From Spirochaetales bacterium (GTDB taxonomy: Bacteria; Spirochaetota; Spirochaetia; Treponematales; UBA12059), in assembly GCA_016928955.1 (NCBI GenBank), contig JAFGJV010000033.1, positions 1-64,000 on the forward strand: DNA of 64,000 nucleotides. The letters run 5' to 3'. The position numbers were made by a program, and so were the translations under genes. Of the stretch, positions 43,666 through 52,972 are shown piece by piece. Every line of letters starts with the position of its first letter. Position 1 is the first letter of the stretch. A model generated the notes under the pieces. The model was not told the origin of the DNA and searched no databases. It saw only the letters and a program-made list of their open reading frames with translations.

Positions 43666-44556
43666 ATGAAAGCCGACCTGCATTTCCACTCCCGCTACTC
43701 CGATGGCTGTCTCTGGCCGTCGGAACTGGCAGAACGCGCCGCCAGAGCGGGGCTGGAAGCCGCCGCGCTGACCGACCATGACACATTCGGCGGCTGGCCG
43801 GAATTCCGCCAGGCGGCTGAGCGCCGTGGCCTGGCTACCTGGCCGGCCGTGGAAATCGATTGCGTGGACAAGGACCTGGACTATAAAAGCGAGATCCTGG
43901 CCTACTTTCCCAGCGGATCGTACGGTCGCACCGACGCCTTGCTTGCCGAGGTGAGAATCAGGCGACGCGCCTACCTCATGGAGCTTTTTTCCAAGGCCGC
44001 CGCCGCGTTTGGCCGCGCCGCGCCGAGTTTTTCAAGCTGGGAACGCGAGCGAATGGACGGCCGTTTGTCCGCGGACGTTGATCCTACCCAGCTTCGTTTT
44101 GGCAAACCGGACCTGTTCCGGGCCCTGGTCGCCGCGGGCGCGCTTTCCCAACCGGCCACCTATCGCCAGTTCAAACGCGCCTACCTGGACACGGGTATCA
44201 TCAAGGCGGCAAAACCCAAAAAACCGAGCGTACGCGACGTATGCGCGGCTGTGCTGGAAGACGGTGGCATGCTGTCCATACCCCACATCGCGCATGAGTT
44301 CAAGGACGACCCCGCGCGGATGGAAAGACAACGGGACCGGCTGGCCAGGCTGCTCGCCAGGTTTCACGACTACGGCGTGGCCTCTGTGGAGCTATACGCG
44401 TACGGTCCGGAGCAGGACAGGCTCAACAGCCTGGTCGCGGATGTTGCCAGGACCTATGGCTTCCAATTTACCTACGGTTCGGATTACCATGACCGCCGTT
44501 CGGCGTCGGGCGACTTTGGGTCGTTCCATGGCGACTTTGCCGGCTTCCCGGCGTGA
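43666..44556 (+). CDS. PHP-domain phosphoesterase
   Basis: Metal-dependent phosphoesterase of 296 residues, taken from the ATG at 43666 because the PHP fold begins at once: MKADLHFHSRYSDGCLWP (motif I, DxHxH), ALTDHDTFGGW (motif II), WPAVEIDC (motif III), SIPHIAHEF and FTYGSDYHDR near the C-terminus. The family includes the YciV/RNase AM-type 3',5'-nucleoside bisphosphate phosphatases and 5'-exonucleases; that is the closest guess. It is followed 15 bases later by thyX, suggesting a nucleotide-metabolism operon. Confidence 0.88.
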   Translation: MKADLHFHSRYSDGCLWPSELAERAARAGLEAAALTDHDTFGGWPEFRQAAERRGLATWPAVEIDCVDKDLDYKSEILAYFPSGSYGRTDALLAEVRIRRRAYLMELFSKAAAAFGRAAPSFSSWERERMDGRLSADVDPTQLRFGKPDLFRALVAAGALSQPATYRQFKRAYLDTGIIKAAKPKKPSVRDVCAAVLEDGGMLSIPHIAHEFKDDPARMERQRDRLARLLARFHDYGVASVELYAYGPEQDRLNSLVADVARTYGFQFTYGSDYHDRRSASGDFGSFHGDFAGFPA

Positions 44557-44571
44557 TGCGGAAGGAACATC

Positions 44572-45405
44572 ATGGCACATTGCGTCGTTCAAACTGCTGA
44601 AGACATTTTAGACAAGGAATTCTCCGTCCACACCAAAGGTTTTGTCCGTCTGGTCGACTACATGGGCGGCGACCAGCGCATCGTCCAGGCGGCTCGCGTG
44701 TCGTATGGCGCTGGCACCAAAACCCTGCGGGAGGACGCCAAGCTGATCGACTATCTCCTGCGGAACGAGCATACGTCCCCGTTCGAGCAGGTGATTCTTA
44801 CCTTCCATATCAAGATGCCGATTTTTGTCGCACGGCAATGGATACGGCACCGCACGGCCCGCCTCAACGAGATTTCCGGCCGGTATTCGGTCATGCGTGA
44901 CGAATTCTGGCTACCCGAACCATCCGTCCTTGCCAAGCAGAGCCAGGACAACAAGCAAGGACGCCAAGCCGAGCCCCTGCCGCCCAACGAGGCCGCTGCG
45001 GTCATCCAGGAATTAGCCTCGGGTCAAAAAGATGCCTACGCCGCGTACACGCGGCTTCTGGACAGGGGCCTTGCAAGGGAGCTCGCACGCGTGAACCTTC
45101 CGCTCTCACTCTACACCGAGTGGTATTGGCAGATGGACCTGCACAACCTGTTCCGCTTCCTGGCGCTCAGGCTGGATCCGCACGCCCAGCGCGAGATCAG
45201 GGACTACGCCAAGATCATCCTCATGATTACAGAAGCCGTGGCACCCCTCGCCTGCGAGAGCTTCCGGGCTCACATGCTGGGCGGCCTGCGCCTGAGCGCT
45301 GACGAGGCGGCCGCCGTCAGGCGCCTGGCGGCGGGGCAGGATCCAGGGCTGGAAGGATCAGAGCTTGCCCGCTTCCGCGACAAGCTCGGGTTGGAGGCAG
45401 AGTAG
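44572..45405 (+). CDS. thyX: flavin-dependent thymidylate synthase
   Basis: Makes dTMP from dUMP with FAD, NADPH and methylenetetrahydrofolate; 277 residues. The ThyX signature RHRx7S is RHRTARLNEIS (92-102), followed by GRYS; LPLSLYTEWYWQMDLHNLFRF carries the C-terminal substrate-binding residues. GGAAGGA precedes the ATG. It follows the PHP gene closely. Confidence 0.96.
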   Translation: MAHCVVQTAEDILDKEFSVHTKGFVRLVDYMGGDQRIVQAARVSYGAGTKTLREDAKLIDYLLRNEHTSPFEQVILTFHIKMPIFVARQWIRHRTARLNEISGRYSVMRDEFWLPEPSVLAKQSQDNKQGRQAEPLPPNEAAAVIQELASGQKDAYAAYTRLLDRGLARELARVNLPLSLYTEWYWQMDLHNLFRFLALRLDPHAQREIRDYAKIILMITEAVAPLACESFRAHMLGGLRLSADEAAAVRRLAAGQDPGLEGSELARFRDKLGLEAE

Positions 45406-45432
45406 GCGACGACCGGCCTTCGTCCGTCGGCC

Positions 45433-46518
45433 TCATACGCGGATGAATTTTTTCTCGCCCATGCCGTAGAGGGACGAGGCGTCGATTTTTTCTGAGCCGT
45501 CCGGAGAGCGTATGGTTCCCTCAAAACGCCCAAAAGGACCGTGGTAGTCCACCGCCAGTATCAGGGCGTTCACGTGTATGTCGTTGGGTTTTTCGGGCTT
45601 GAACATCAGGTCCACCAGGCCTTCCGTGTCCTGGATGTGCCACTCGCCCTCATAGCCGTACGGACGCGTTACTTTTACAGGCGGCAGGGGATAGGCTTTT
45701 GCGTTGATCCAGAGCACGTTCTCGTTGTAATTCACCTGGTCGCGTACCTGGTTGTCCGTCAGGTTGAAACCGACCCGCCGTCCGCGGCCGTCCACCCCAA
45801 ACCCCGACACCCAGTCGTAACGCATGCGGTACGGGTAATAGCCCTTGTGGTCGTCCAGAACGCCCATGGCGTCAGCGGCCGCGAATTCGTAGCGTTCGTC
45901 ATCCGCCTCAAACCAGCCTTCCATGGGCATCAGCACCTTGGTCGAATAAATGGCCCGGTTCAGGCTGAGGGGCAGGCACACCGATATGGGGCAGCTCGTC
46001 TTGGGCCCGTAGGCAAAGGTAAACTCGCCACAGAAACCGGGACGTCCTCCGCGTTCGGCTGCGCTTGCCTCCACCCTGATTTCTCCCTTGGACGGCATGG
46101 TGGCAATCCGCAGTGCGCAGTCCGGGCTTTTGTAGCTGATGTCCGCCCCGTCCAGTCGCTCCCCGATGCCAAAACGGCCGAGCGGGATCATGCGCTGGAA
46201 TTCCCGGGCCACGGATTGTTCCTTGTCCCATGCCACAAAAATGACCAAGCCCATGGCCTTGGCTTCGTACAGGGAGGCCAGGAAATAATAGCGGGAATCC
46301 CCGAACTGCAGAGCCCGCCATTCTTTGCACCTGAAGTCCTTGACCCAGCGCGGCACGCGGTAATGGTAAGGCCTGTCCACGTCCAGCATGTTGATTCTGG
46401 CCGGGGGAGCGTTGAAACACCCGAAATTAAAGCGGCCCCCGCTCACCACGCTGTCCGGAGGATCCAAAAACGGCCGCTCGTACAGCGGCTGCTCGCTTGC
46501 CGTTGTATCGGCGGCCAT
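45433..46518 (-). CDS. DUF2804 family protein
   Basis: Protein of 361 residues of the DUF2804 family, recognised by the long beta-rich body with KEWRALQFGDSRYYF, DWVSGFGVDGRGRRVGFNL and FEGTIRSPDGSEKID. The function of DUF2804 is unknown; its lipocalin/AttH-like appearance suggests binding of a hydrophobic ligand, which is an inference. No signal peptide. The ATG overlaps the stop of the upstream dehydrogenase (TGATG), so the two are translationally coupled. Confidence 0.8.
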   Translation of the reverse strand: MAADTTASEQPLYERPFLDPPDSVVSGGRFNFGCFNAPPARINMLDVDRPYHYRVPRWVKDFRCKEWRALQFGDSRYYFLASLYEAKAMGLVIFVAWDKEQSVAREFQRMIPLGRFGIGERLDGADISYKSPDCALRIATMPSKGEIRVEASAAERGGRPGFCGEFTFAYGPKTSCPISVCLPLSLNRAIYSTKVLMPMEGWFEADDERYEFAAADAMGVLDDHKGYYPYRMRYDWVSGFGVDGRGRRVGFNLTDNQVRDQVNYNENVLWINAKAYPLPPVKVTRPYGYEGEWHIQDTEGLVDLMFKPEKPNDIHVNALILAVDYHGPFGRFEGTIRSPDGSEKIDASSLYGMGEKKFIRV

Positions 46519-47402
46519 CACACCAACCCGCGGCGGTACAGCTCGTACAAGGCCTGGGTTCCCTTGCCGTCATAACCTTCCGCGCTCATTTTGGCGAACA
46601 GGGACTCCGCCAGGGCCAAAAGGGGCAGGTTTAACTGCATGGTTTTGGCCGCGTTCAGGGCTATGCGCAAATCCTTAAGGAAGTGCTTGGAATAGAAGCC
46701 CGGCTCAAAATTGCCGTCCAGCATGCGGGGGACCATGTTCACTAGCTGCCAGCTCTGGGCCGAGCCGCCGCCTATGCTTTCCAGGACACGCCGGGGATCC
46801 AGCCCCGCTCCTTGGGCATAGGTAACTGCCTCCACGGAGCCGGCCAGCGTGCCCGCTATGGCTATCTGATTGGCCATTTTTGTGTGTTGCCCGGCGCCCG
46901 GACCGCCCTGCCGTATGACCGTTTTGCCCAAAACGTCAAAGAATGGCTTCACCGCCTGGAAGGCGGCCTCGTCGCCACCCACCATGATGGTCAACGTGGC
47001 ATTGCGCGCTCCGAGATCCCCGCCAGACACGGGCGCGTCCAGAGCAACCAGGCCCTTGTCACTGGCAGCCCGGGCTATCCTGGCAGCCAGGGCGGGATCG
47101 CTGGTGGTATGGTCTACCAATATGGTTCCGGGCGCAGAAGCCGCCACCAGGCCTTGCGGTCCCAGATACACGTCTTCTACATCCTTGGGGTAGCCAACTA
47201 TGGTAAACACAACGGCCTTGCCTTTGGCGGCCTCGGCAGGGCTATCCGCCCATGCGGCCCCGGCGGCAAGAAGTCCGTCGGCCTTGGCTTTGGTCCTGTT
47301 GTACACGGTCAGCTTGGCTCCCGCCTTGAGCAGGTGTCCCGCCATGCTGGCTCCCATGACCCCGGTTCCGATAAAGGCTATTTCTGCTCCCTGTATGTTC
47401 AT
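46518..47402 (-). CDS. beta-hydroxyacid dehydrogenase (3-hydroxyisobutyrate/glyoxylate-reductase type)
   Basis: NAD(P)-dependent dehydrogenase of 294 residues from the ATG at 47402 (GAGG six bases upstream). Motifs of the family in order: IAFIGTGVMGASMAGHLLKAG (cofactor), VDHTTSDP, DAPVSGGDLGARNATLTIM (substrate), GGPGAGQHTKMANQI with catalytic Lys, and FYSKHFLKDLRIAL. The substrate may be 3-hydroxyisobutyrate, tartronate semialdehyde or succinic semialdehyde; it cannot be told apart here. Middle gene of a three-gene operon. Confidence 0.9.
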   Translation of the reverse strand: MNIQGAEIAFIGTGVMGASMAGHLLKAGAKLTVYNRTKAKADGLLAAGAAWADSPAEAAKGKAVVFTIVGYPKDVEDVYLGPQGLVAASAPGTILVDHTTSDPALAARIARAASDKGLVALDAPVSGGDLGARNATLTIMVGGDEAAFQAVKPFFDVLGKTVIRQGGPGAGQHTKMANQIAIAGTLAGSVEAVTYAQGAGLDPRRVLESIGGGSAQSWQLVNMVPRMLDGNFEPGFYSKHFLKDLRIALNAAKTMQLNLPLLALAESLFAKMSAEGYDGKGTQALYELYRRGLV

Positions 47403-47413
47403 AGCAACCTCGC

Positions 47414-47908
47414 CTAACTGAATTTGTAGCCAAAACGGCGGAGCATTCCCGCCCGCTCTGCCTTGTCCGCCGGTCCCTCGACGCCTTTCGGGGCATAGCC
47501 GTCTATCACGCCCAGAATGCCGGCGCCCTGGTCGCTTACGGCAACGACCACCTGTACCGGATTGGCCGTGGCACAAAACACGTGGCACACTTCCTGGCAT
47601 GCCTTGATCCTGTCCAGAACGTTAATGGGAAACACCCCGCTGCCGAGCACCAGATAAAAGGTATGCCCGGCACGGGTAGCCTGGGCGCAGGCCACGGCGT
47701 CCGAAACCAACCCGTCGTCGTTTCCCGCCGTGCGGACAAGGCACGGACCGGACGCCTCGTTGAAGGCCAGGCCGTACCGCGCGCCGGGGACGGATGAAGC
47801 CATGATTTCCGCCAGGTCTTCCACCGTTTTGATGAAGTGCGACTGGCCAATGATGATGTTGGCCCCCTCAGTCCACTTGAGAGCGACGGCTTCCGTTTTT
47901 ACGTCCAT
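47414..47908 (-). CDS. COG1839 adenosine-specific kinase-like protein
   Basis: Protein of 164 residues, from the ATG at 47908 with GGAGG six bases upstream. The conserved strings NIIIGQSHFIKTVEDL, YGLAFNEASGPCLVR, GHTFYLVLGSGVFPINVL and FCATANPVQVVVA identify the COG1839/DUF355 group, labelled adenosine-specific kinase from structural work on archaeal members. The physiological reaction remains unclear. First gene of an operon with the dehydrogenase and the DUF2804 gene. Confidence 0.85.
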   Translation of the reverse strand: MDVKTEAVALKWTEGANIIIGQSHFIKTVEDLAEIMASSVPGARYGLAFNEASGPCLVRTAGNDDGLVSDAVACAQATRAGHTFYLVLGSGVFPINVLDRIKACQEVCHVFCATANPVQVVVAVSDQGAGILGVIDGYAPKGVEGPADKAERAGMLRRFGYKFS

Positions 47909-48048
47909 ACCGATCCTCCGGACCCAGTCTATCCGCGATTCAGGCTCAAGGCAAGAACGACCGGTTTGACGGATGTGTGTCCAGATCTGCCCGTCCAGCG
48001 TAAGCGCGACGCCCAAACCCGAATTTTCCGATTTTTCTTAACAGAACC

Positions 48049-48077
48049 TTGATTCATTTATGTGCTTAGGGCATATT
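48049..48077 (+). promoter_or_regulatory. promoter of the TetR-efflux operon
   Basis: TTGATT (48049-48054), a 17-base spacer, and CATATT (48072-48077). Confidence 0.55.
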
Positions 48078-48093
48078 ACACACCGAGAGTGTA
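48077..48093. promoter_or_regulatory. candidate TetR operator
   Basis: Inverted repeat TACAC-N7-GTGTA overlaps the end of the -10 and the predicted transcription start, 22 bases before the tetR start codon; suited to autoregulation. Confidence 0.45.
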
Positions 48094-48114
48094 TTTTGTA
48101 AACCGGAGTTGCCC

Positions 48115-48729
48115 ATGCCCGATGCCACCAAAGAACGAATCTTGAGCGCCGCGTTTGAGCTTATACGCCAAAACGGTCCCGCTGGCCTGACCATGGAGGG
48201 CGCGGCCGACCTTGCCGGCGTCAGCCGCAAGACCGTCTACAACCATTTCACCACGCGCTACAGCCTGATGGACGAAGCCATAGCCGCGCGGCTGGACCGC
48301 TGCCTGGCTGACCTTGAAGCCATCATCGCGGACCGGGAGTCGGGGTTCACCAAAAAGCTCAACCTTGTGCTGGAACGGGGCTTTTCCGAGCTCAGGAGCT
48401 GCGGCAGGCTCATATCGTATCCTCGCCTGTCCGCCACGGGCTCGGAAAGCCAGCCGGTGCACAAGGAGCTCAACCTCAGGCTGAGCGGTTTCATCACCAA
48501 CCTGGTACAGGAAGCGCTGGAATCTGGCGTTTTGAAACCCGTGTTCCAGCCCGAGCGTCTGACCTGGGTGCTTATCAACATCGTGGACGGCCTTTTGTTC
48601 CTGGACGAACTGGTCGACCAGGCGGTATCCAAAGCCGACATCCTGAAAGACTCACTCAAAGCCATCCTCATCGGAATTCTGACGGAGGAAGGCAACGCGG
48701 CCCTGCAGAACTCTCCCGTATTTGACTGA
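48115..48729 (+). CDS. TetR-family transcriptional regulator
   Basis: DNA-binding repressor of 204 residues. The ATG at 48115 has GGAG seven bases upstream. The N-terminal helix-turn-helix is typical of the family: RILSAAFELIRQNGPAGLTM, then DLAGVSRKTVYNHFTTRYSL with the TVYxHF recognition helix. The C-terminal ligand domain (about 60-204) shows no recognisable subfamily. It precedes the RND efflux genes by 44 bases on the same strand and most likely controls them and itself. Confidence 0.92.
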   Translation: MPDATKERILSAAFELIRQNGPAGLTMEGAADLAGVSRKTVYNHFTTRYSLMDEAIAARLDRCLADLEAIIADRESGFTKKLNLVLERGFSELRSCGRLISYPRLSATGSESQPVHKELNLRLSGFITNLVQEALESGVLKPVFQPERLTWVLINIVDGLLFLDELVDQAVSKADILKDSLKAILIGILTEEGNAALQNSPVFD

Positions 48730-48773
48730 ATAACCATGGGGTTATTAGAGGTTCCCTGAAAGCGAGGACGACG

Positions 48774-49838
48774 ATGTCAGACAGAAAGAAACTCGGAGGA
48801 GCCCTTCGGTGGATCCTACCCCTAGCCGTTGTCCTGGCCGCTGTTGCGTTCAAGGCACTCGCCTCTGGCGGGGACAAGCAGGAGGCGGACGCGATACCCA
48901 TACCCGTCAGGACCGTGAAACCCACGCGGGCGGATCTCGTGAAGACGCTTGAGCTGAACGCCCATATCGAATCTGACAGCATGGTCACCGTTCTGCCCAT
49001 GGTATCGGGCATACTCCAGGAACTGTCCGTGGACGTGGGGCAGGCGGTCAAAAAGGACCAGGTCATTGCCCGGATCGACGCGGCCCGCTACGAGCTCCAG
49101 CTGCAGCAGGCTGAAGCCGCCTGGACATCGGCCAAGTCCAGCTACGACCGCGTCGCCCAGCTATACAAGTCGGGAGCCACCACCCAGCAGAACTACGACC
49201 AGGCCAAGGCCCAATACGACGCCTACGCGTCCCAGTACGAACTGGCCAGGCTCCAACTCGGCTACGCCACCGTGCGCAGCCCCGTGGACGGCGTGGTCCT
49301 CCTCACCCACCTGACCGTGGGATCCATAGCCTCGCCCGAACGGCCGCTCCTCACCATCGGCAACCTAGACGAGCTGATCGTCCGTGCGAGGATTCCCGAA
49401 CGCTATTACCGCGCCTTTTCGGAAGGACAGGAAACCATGCCCGTCCAACTCGTCGGACCGGACGGGTACGCGGTGCCAGGCACCATACGCAACATCAGCC
49501 CCTTCGTATCTGCGGAGACCAAGAATTTCGAAACCGTGGTGGCCCTTGCAGGCGACACCAGCGCCTTCCGGCCGGGCATGTTCGTGTCGGTCGTCTTTGA
49601 GCTCCACCACTGGGACAACGTGCCGGTCCTGCCGTTCGAGGCCCTTTCTGGCTCCGGTTCGCTGTGGTATGTGGAGGACGGCGTAGCCAAGGCCGCTCCC
49701 TTCATACCCGACCGCGCGTCCGACACGGCCTTTGCCGTTCCGGACGAATGGCTCGGGCGCGACGTCATCGTGGAAGGACACTATTTCACGCGCGAGGGCT
49801 CTCCCGTGACCGTGGTATCTGGCGGAGGGCTCAAATGA
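48774..49838 (+). CDS. RND efflux periplasmic adaptor (membrane fusion protein)
   Basis: Adaptor linking the inner-membrane pump to the outer-membrane channel; 354 residues. N-terminal membrane anchor (about 12-30) without a lipobox Cys; the split lipoyl domain around VLPMVSGILQELSVDVGQAV and LGYATVRSPVDGVVLLTHL flanks a short coiled coil (about 102-150), followed by beta-barrel and membrane-proximal domains. The stop overlaps the pump start (ATGA). Confidence 0.92.
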   Translation: MSDRKKLGGALRWILPLAVVLAAVAFKALASGGDKQEADAIPIPVRTVKPTRADLVKTLELNAHIESDSMVTVLPMVSGILQELSVDVGQAVKKDQVIARIDAARYELQLQQAEAAWTSAKSSYDRVAQLYKSGATTQQNYDQAKAQYDAYASQYELARLQLGYATVRSPVDGVVLLTHLTVGSIASPERPLLTIGNLDELIVRARIPERYYRAFSEGQETMPVQLVGPDGYAVPGTIRNISPFVSAETKNFETVVALAGDTSAFRPGMFVSVVFELHHWDNVPVLPFEALSGSGSLWYVEDGVAKAAPFIPDRASDTAFAVPDEWLGRDVIVEGHYFTREGSPVTVVSGGGLK

Positions 49839-52800
49839 GCCTTTCGGACTTCGCGGTCAAGCATCCGGCCATCATCGGCATTCTCCTTATCATGCTGGCC
49901 GTGTTCGGAGTCATAGCGGGCATGTCCATGAATTCGGAGATGATACCGCCGGTCAGCCTACCTGCCGCCAGCATCGTGACCATCTATCCCGGCGCATCGG
50001 CTCGGGATGTCGAACGGGACATATCCCGGCTGATAGAAAACCAGATGTCCACCCTGGCCGGGGTATCCGAGCTTTCGTCGTCCAGCTCCGACTCGTATTC
50101 GGTGGTAAGCCTCGAATTCCGCGACGGCGTCAACGTGCACGAAAAGCTTCCGCAGATACGAGAACTCTTGAACGCTGTCGAGGACGAACTCCCGGACGGC
50201 ATAGACGGCTCGCCGGTCATATACATCACGGAAGCCAGCGCGTTCCTGCCAATTTTTTCCGTCAGGATAGCGTCGGACATGAACGTTGAGGCTTTGACCA
50301 GCTACCTGGAAGACCGCGTGGTACCCGCCATAGCGCGGGTGTCCGGCGTATCGCGCATAAGCCTGGTGGGCGGCGCCCGCCTGGAAGCCCGCGTCGTCCT
50401 CAAAACCGAGGAGCTCGAAGCCCGGGGCATATCCGCGCTGAACGTATACGAAGCTCTCCGCTACAACAACCTGAACGTGCCCGCCGGAACGGCCATGTAC
50501 CGCACCCAGCAGATGTCCTTTACCACGGCCGGTGCCTTTTCCGACTTTGAGGAGCTGGGAAACCTGACCGTGGGTTTTGGGGACGGATCGTACATCTACC
50601 TCAAGGACATAGCGGACATAGGACCCGAACCCGAACCGCGATCCGTCCGCGTGCGCTCGGGCGGCAAGGATTACGTGATGCTGGACGTCCTCAAGCGCGA
50701 TGAGGGCGACACGCTGGCCATAGTCGCCGAGGCGCGGCAAGCCCTGGACGACATGGTGCTGGAAACGCGGGGCGCGGTGGACTGGGCCGTGGTCAGCGAC
50801 CAAAGCGAGACGACCCAGCGCTCCCTGAACACCGTTTTTTCCGCCGCGCTCACCGGGCTGGCCCTGACCATATTGGTCATCCTGCTAGTCCTGCACGACC
50901 TACGGGCAACGTTCATCATTTCCTTGTCCATTCCCCTGTCCATCCTGTTCGCTCTCATGGGCCTGTACCTGACGGGCCGCTCCCTCAACCTGTTGTCCCT
51001 GTCCGGCATGACGGTGGCCATAGGCATGATCGTGGACAACTCCATCGTCGTGCTGGAAAACACTTACCGGCATTTCAAGCTCAGTGGCAATCGCAGACTG
51101 GCGGCGCTGAAAGGCGCCAGCGAGGTCGGCGGTGCGGTGCTCGCGTCCACGACCACGTCCATATGCGTGTTTGCGCCCCTGTTGTTCCTCACGGGCATCA
51201 TCGGCGTGATCATGAACGACCTGTCCCTGGCCATTGTCTTCTCGCTGGCCGCCTCGGCGTTGGTAGCCGTCATCCTGGTGCCCTGGCTCGCGTCGATCCT
51301 TCTCAAGCCGGACGCGGAGGTCAGAAAACCCGCGCTTCTGCGTAAGATCGAAGGGGCCATAGACCGAGCCCTTGACGCCATTGAGCGCTTTTACAGGCGC
51401 CTTTTGGACAAAGCCCTCAGAAACAAGCGCTTCACCGTGGCCTTGTCCGTGTCGTTCCTGGTGTCCAGCGTCCTGCTCCTGTCCATCCTGAAAGTCAGTT
51501 TTCTGCCGCCCACGGACACCGGCGAGTTTGAAATCGGGGTGGGAACGCCGTCCGGATATTCACTGGAACAAACCCTGGCCAAGGTAGACGAGCTGGACAC
51601 CGAACTGGCGCGCCTGGTGCCGGAAATAGAAACGGCTGTGTTCTACGTGGGTTCGTCGTCGGCCATTACCATAACCAATTCGTCCAACCGCGCGTACGGC
51701 AGGATACGCCTGGTACCCAGCCGGGCCCGGGAACGAACCATCCAGGAAATCATCCCCGCCGTGCAGGCCGCCCTGTCATCCACCATACCGGACTGCGACG
51801 TGACGGTTCTCAACGGCGGCTTTGACGCCCTGCTTGCCCTCGGCACCGGAGGCCAGGGCTACCAGATGGAGGTGTACGGAAGCGACCTAGACGACGTGGC
51901 CCAGACAGCCAGGATGGCCAGGGAAATACTCGCCAGGGATCCTGACGTTTTCAAAACGGAATTGTCAGTCCGTTCGGACGACCAACAGCTCTACGCCGAC
52001 CTCAGCCAGGCATACATGGGCGCGCTCGGCGTCACTCCGTACGAGGCCGGCGTGACCGGACGCATCCTGTTCGGCGGCATGTCGGCGGGAACGCTCAGGG
52101 AAGAAGAAGAAGATTACCCCATCAGGGTCACCTCTGACATAGCCGACACCCGCGTTGACGACGATCTTCTGAATCGTGTGATCATCCGCACCCAGGACGG
52201 CCGGCGCGTGAGCTTTGCCGCCTTCTCCACCATGGAATCCCGCCCGGCGCTGTCCCGTATCGACCGCAAAAACCGCAACTTTTCCATTGAGGTACGCGCC
52301 TACCTCAAGACCGAGGACCAATCGGGCGTGTCCTCTCGCACGGACGCGGCCATGGGCGCGCTGGCCATACCCTCTGGCGTCAAATACCGGACCGCCGGCA
52401 CGAGCGAGCTGATAGGCGACTCGTTGTCCAGCCTCCTTTTCATGCTCGGCATAGCCGTCTTCCTTGTGTACGCCGTCATGGTCATCCAGTTCGAGCGTTT
52501 CATGCAGCCCCTGATCATCATGGCGTCCATACCCTTCTGCCTGATCGGCGTGGTGCTGGGCCTGTACCTCTTCGGCTCGGCCCTGTCGATCATATCCATG
52601 CTGGCCATCATCACCCTGGGCGGCACGGTGGTAAACAACGCCATCGTACTGGTCGACTATACCAACACGCTGCGCCGCGACCTCGGCATGGAGCGACGGG
52701 ACGCCATCCTGGAAGCGGCAGGCAACCGTATGCGGCCCATCCTGATGACCGCGCTTACCACCCTGTTCGGCGTCCTTCCCATGGCCCTGGCCCACGGAGA

Positions 52801-52972
52801 CGGCTCGGAAGTGTACGCCCCGCTCGGCCAGGCCATCTTCGGAGGCCTGCTCACGTCCACGGTCATAACCTTGATCATCATTCCTCTCTTGTACGACGCG
52901 CTTGAACGTCGCGTCGCCTATATACCGGCGCCGCTGAAAAACGGCGCGGAGGAGGCCCATACCTATGAATAG
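49835..52972 (+). CDS. RND-family efflux transporter
   Basis: Proton-driven inner-membrane pump, 1045 residues, standard RND length. The ATG at 49835 overlaps the adaptor stop and has GGAGGG upstream. Twelve membrane segments with two large periplasmic loops. TM4 carries AIGMIVDNSIVVLENTYRHF, and the second half TLGGTVVNNAIVLVDYTNTL. The VDNSIVVLEN form (Asp-Asn rather than Asp-Asp) is common in the HAE/SwrC-like branch found in spirochaetes and Firmicutes. The substrate is unknown. The gene overlaps the next by eight bases. Confidence 0.95.
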   Translation: MSLSDFAVKHPAIIGILLIMLAVFGVIAGMSMNSEMIPPVSLPAASIVTIYPGASARDVERDISRLIENQMSTLAGVSELSSSSSDSYSVVSLEFRDGVNVHEKLPQIRELLNAVEDELPDGIDGSPVIYITEASAFLPIFSVRIASDMNVEALTSYLEDRVVPAIARVSGVSRISLVGGARLEARVVLKTEELEARGISALNVYEALRYNNLNVPAGTAMYRTQQMSFTTAGAFSDFEELGNLTVGFGDGSYIYLKDIADIGPEPEPRSVRVRSGGKDYVMLDVLKRDEGDTLAIVAEARQALDDMVLETRGAVDWAVVSDQSETTQRSLNTVFSAALTGLALTILVILLVLHDLRATFIISLSIPLSILFALMGLYLTGRSLNLLSLSGMTVAIGMIVDNSIVVLENTYRHFKLSGNRRLAALKGASEVGGAVLASTTTSICVFAPLLFLTGIIGVIMNDLSLAIVFSLAASALVAVILVPWLASILLKPDAEVRKPALLRKIEGAIDRALDAIERFYRRLLDKALRNKRFTVALSVSFLVSSVLLLSILKVSFLPPTDTGEFEIGVGTPSGYSLEQTLAKVDELDTELARLVPEIETAVFYVGSSSAITITNSSNRAYGRIRLVPSRARERTIQEIIPAVQAALSSTIPDCDVTVLNGGFDALLALGTGGQGYQMEVYGSDLDDVAQTARMAREILARDPDVFKTELSVRSDDQQLYADLSQAYMGALGVTPYEAGVTGRILFGGMSAGTLREEEEDYPIRVTSDIADTRVDDDLLNRVIIRTQDGRRVSFAAFSTMESRPALSRIDRKNRNFSIEVRAYLKTEDQSGVSSRTDAAMGALAIPSGVKYRTAGTSELIGDSLSSLLFMLGIAVFLVYAVMVIQFERFMQPLIIMASIPFCLIGVVLGLYLFGSALSIISMLAIITLGGTVVNNAIVLVDYTNTLRRDLGMERRDAILEAAGNRMRPILMTALTTLFGVLPMALAHGDGSEVYAPLGQAIFGGLLTSTVITLIIIPLLYDALERRVAYIPAPLKNGAEEAHTYE

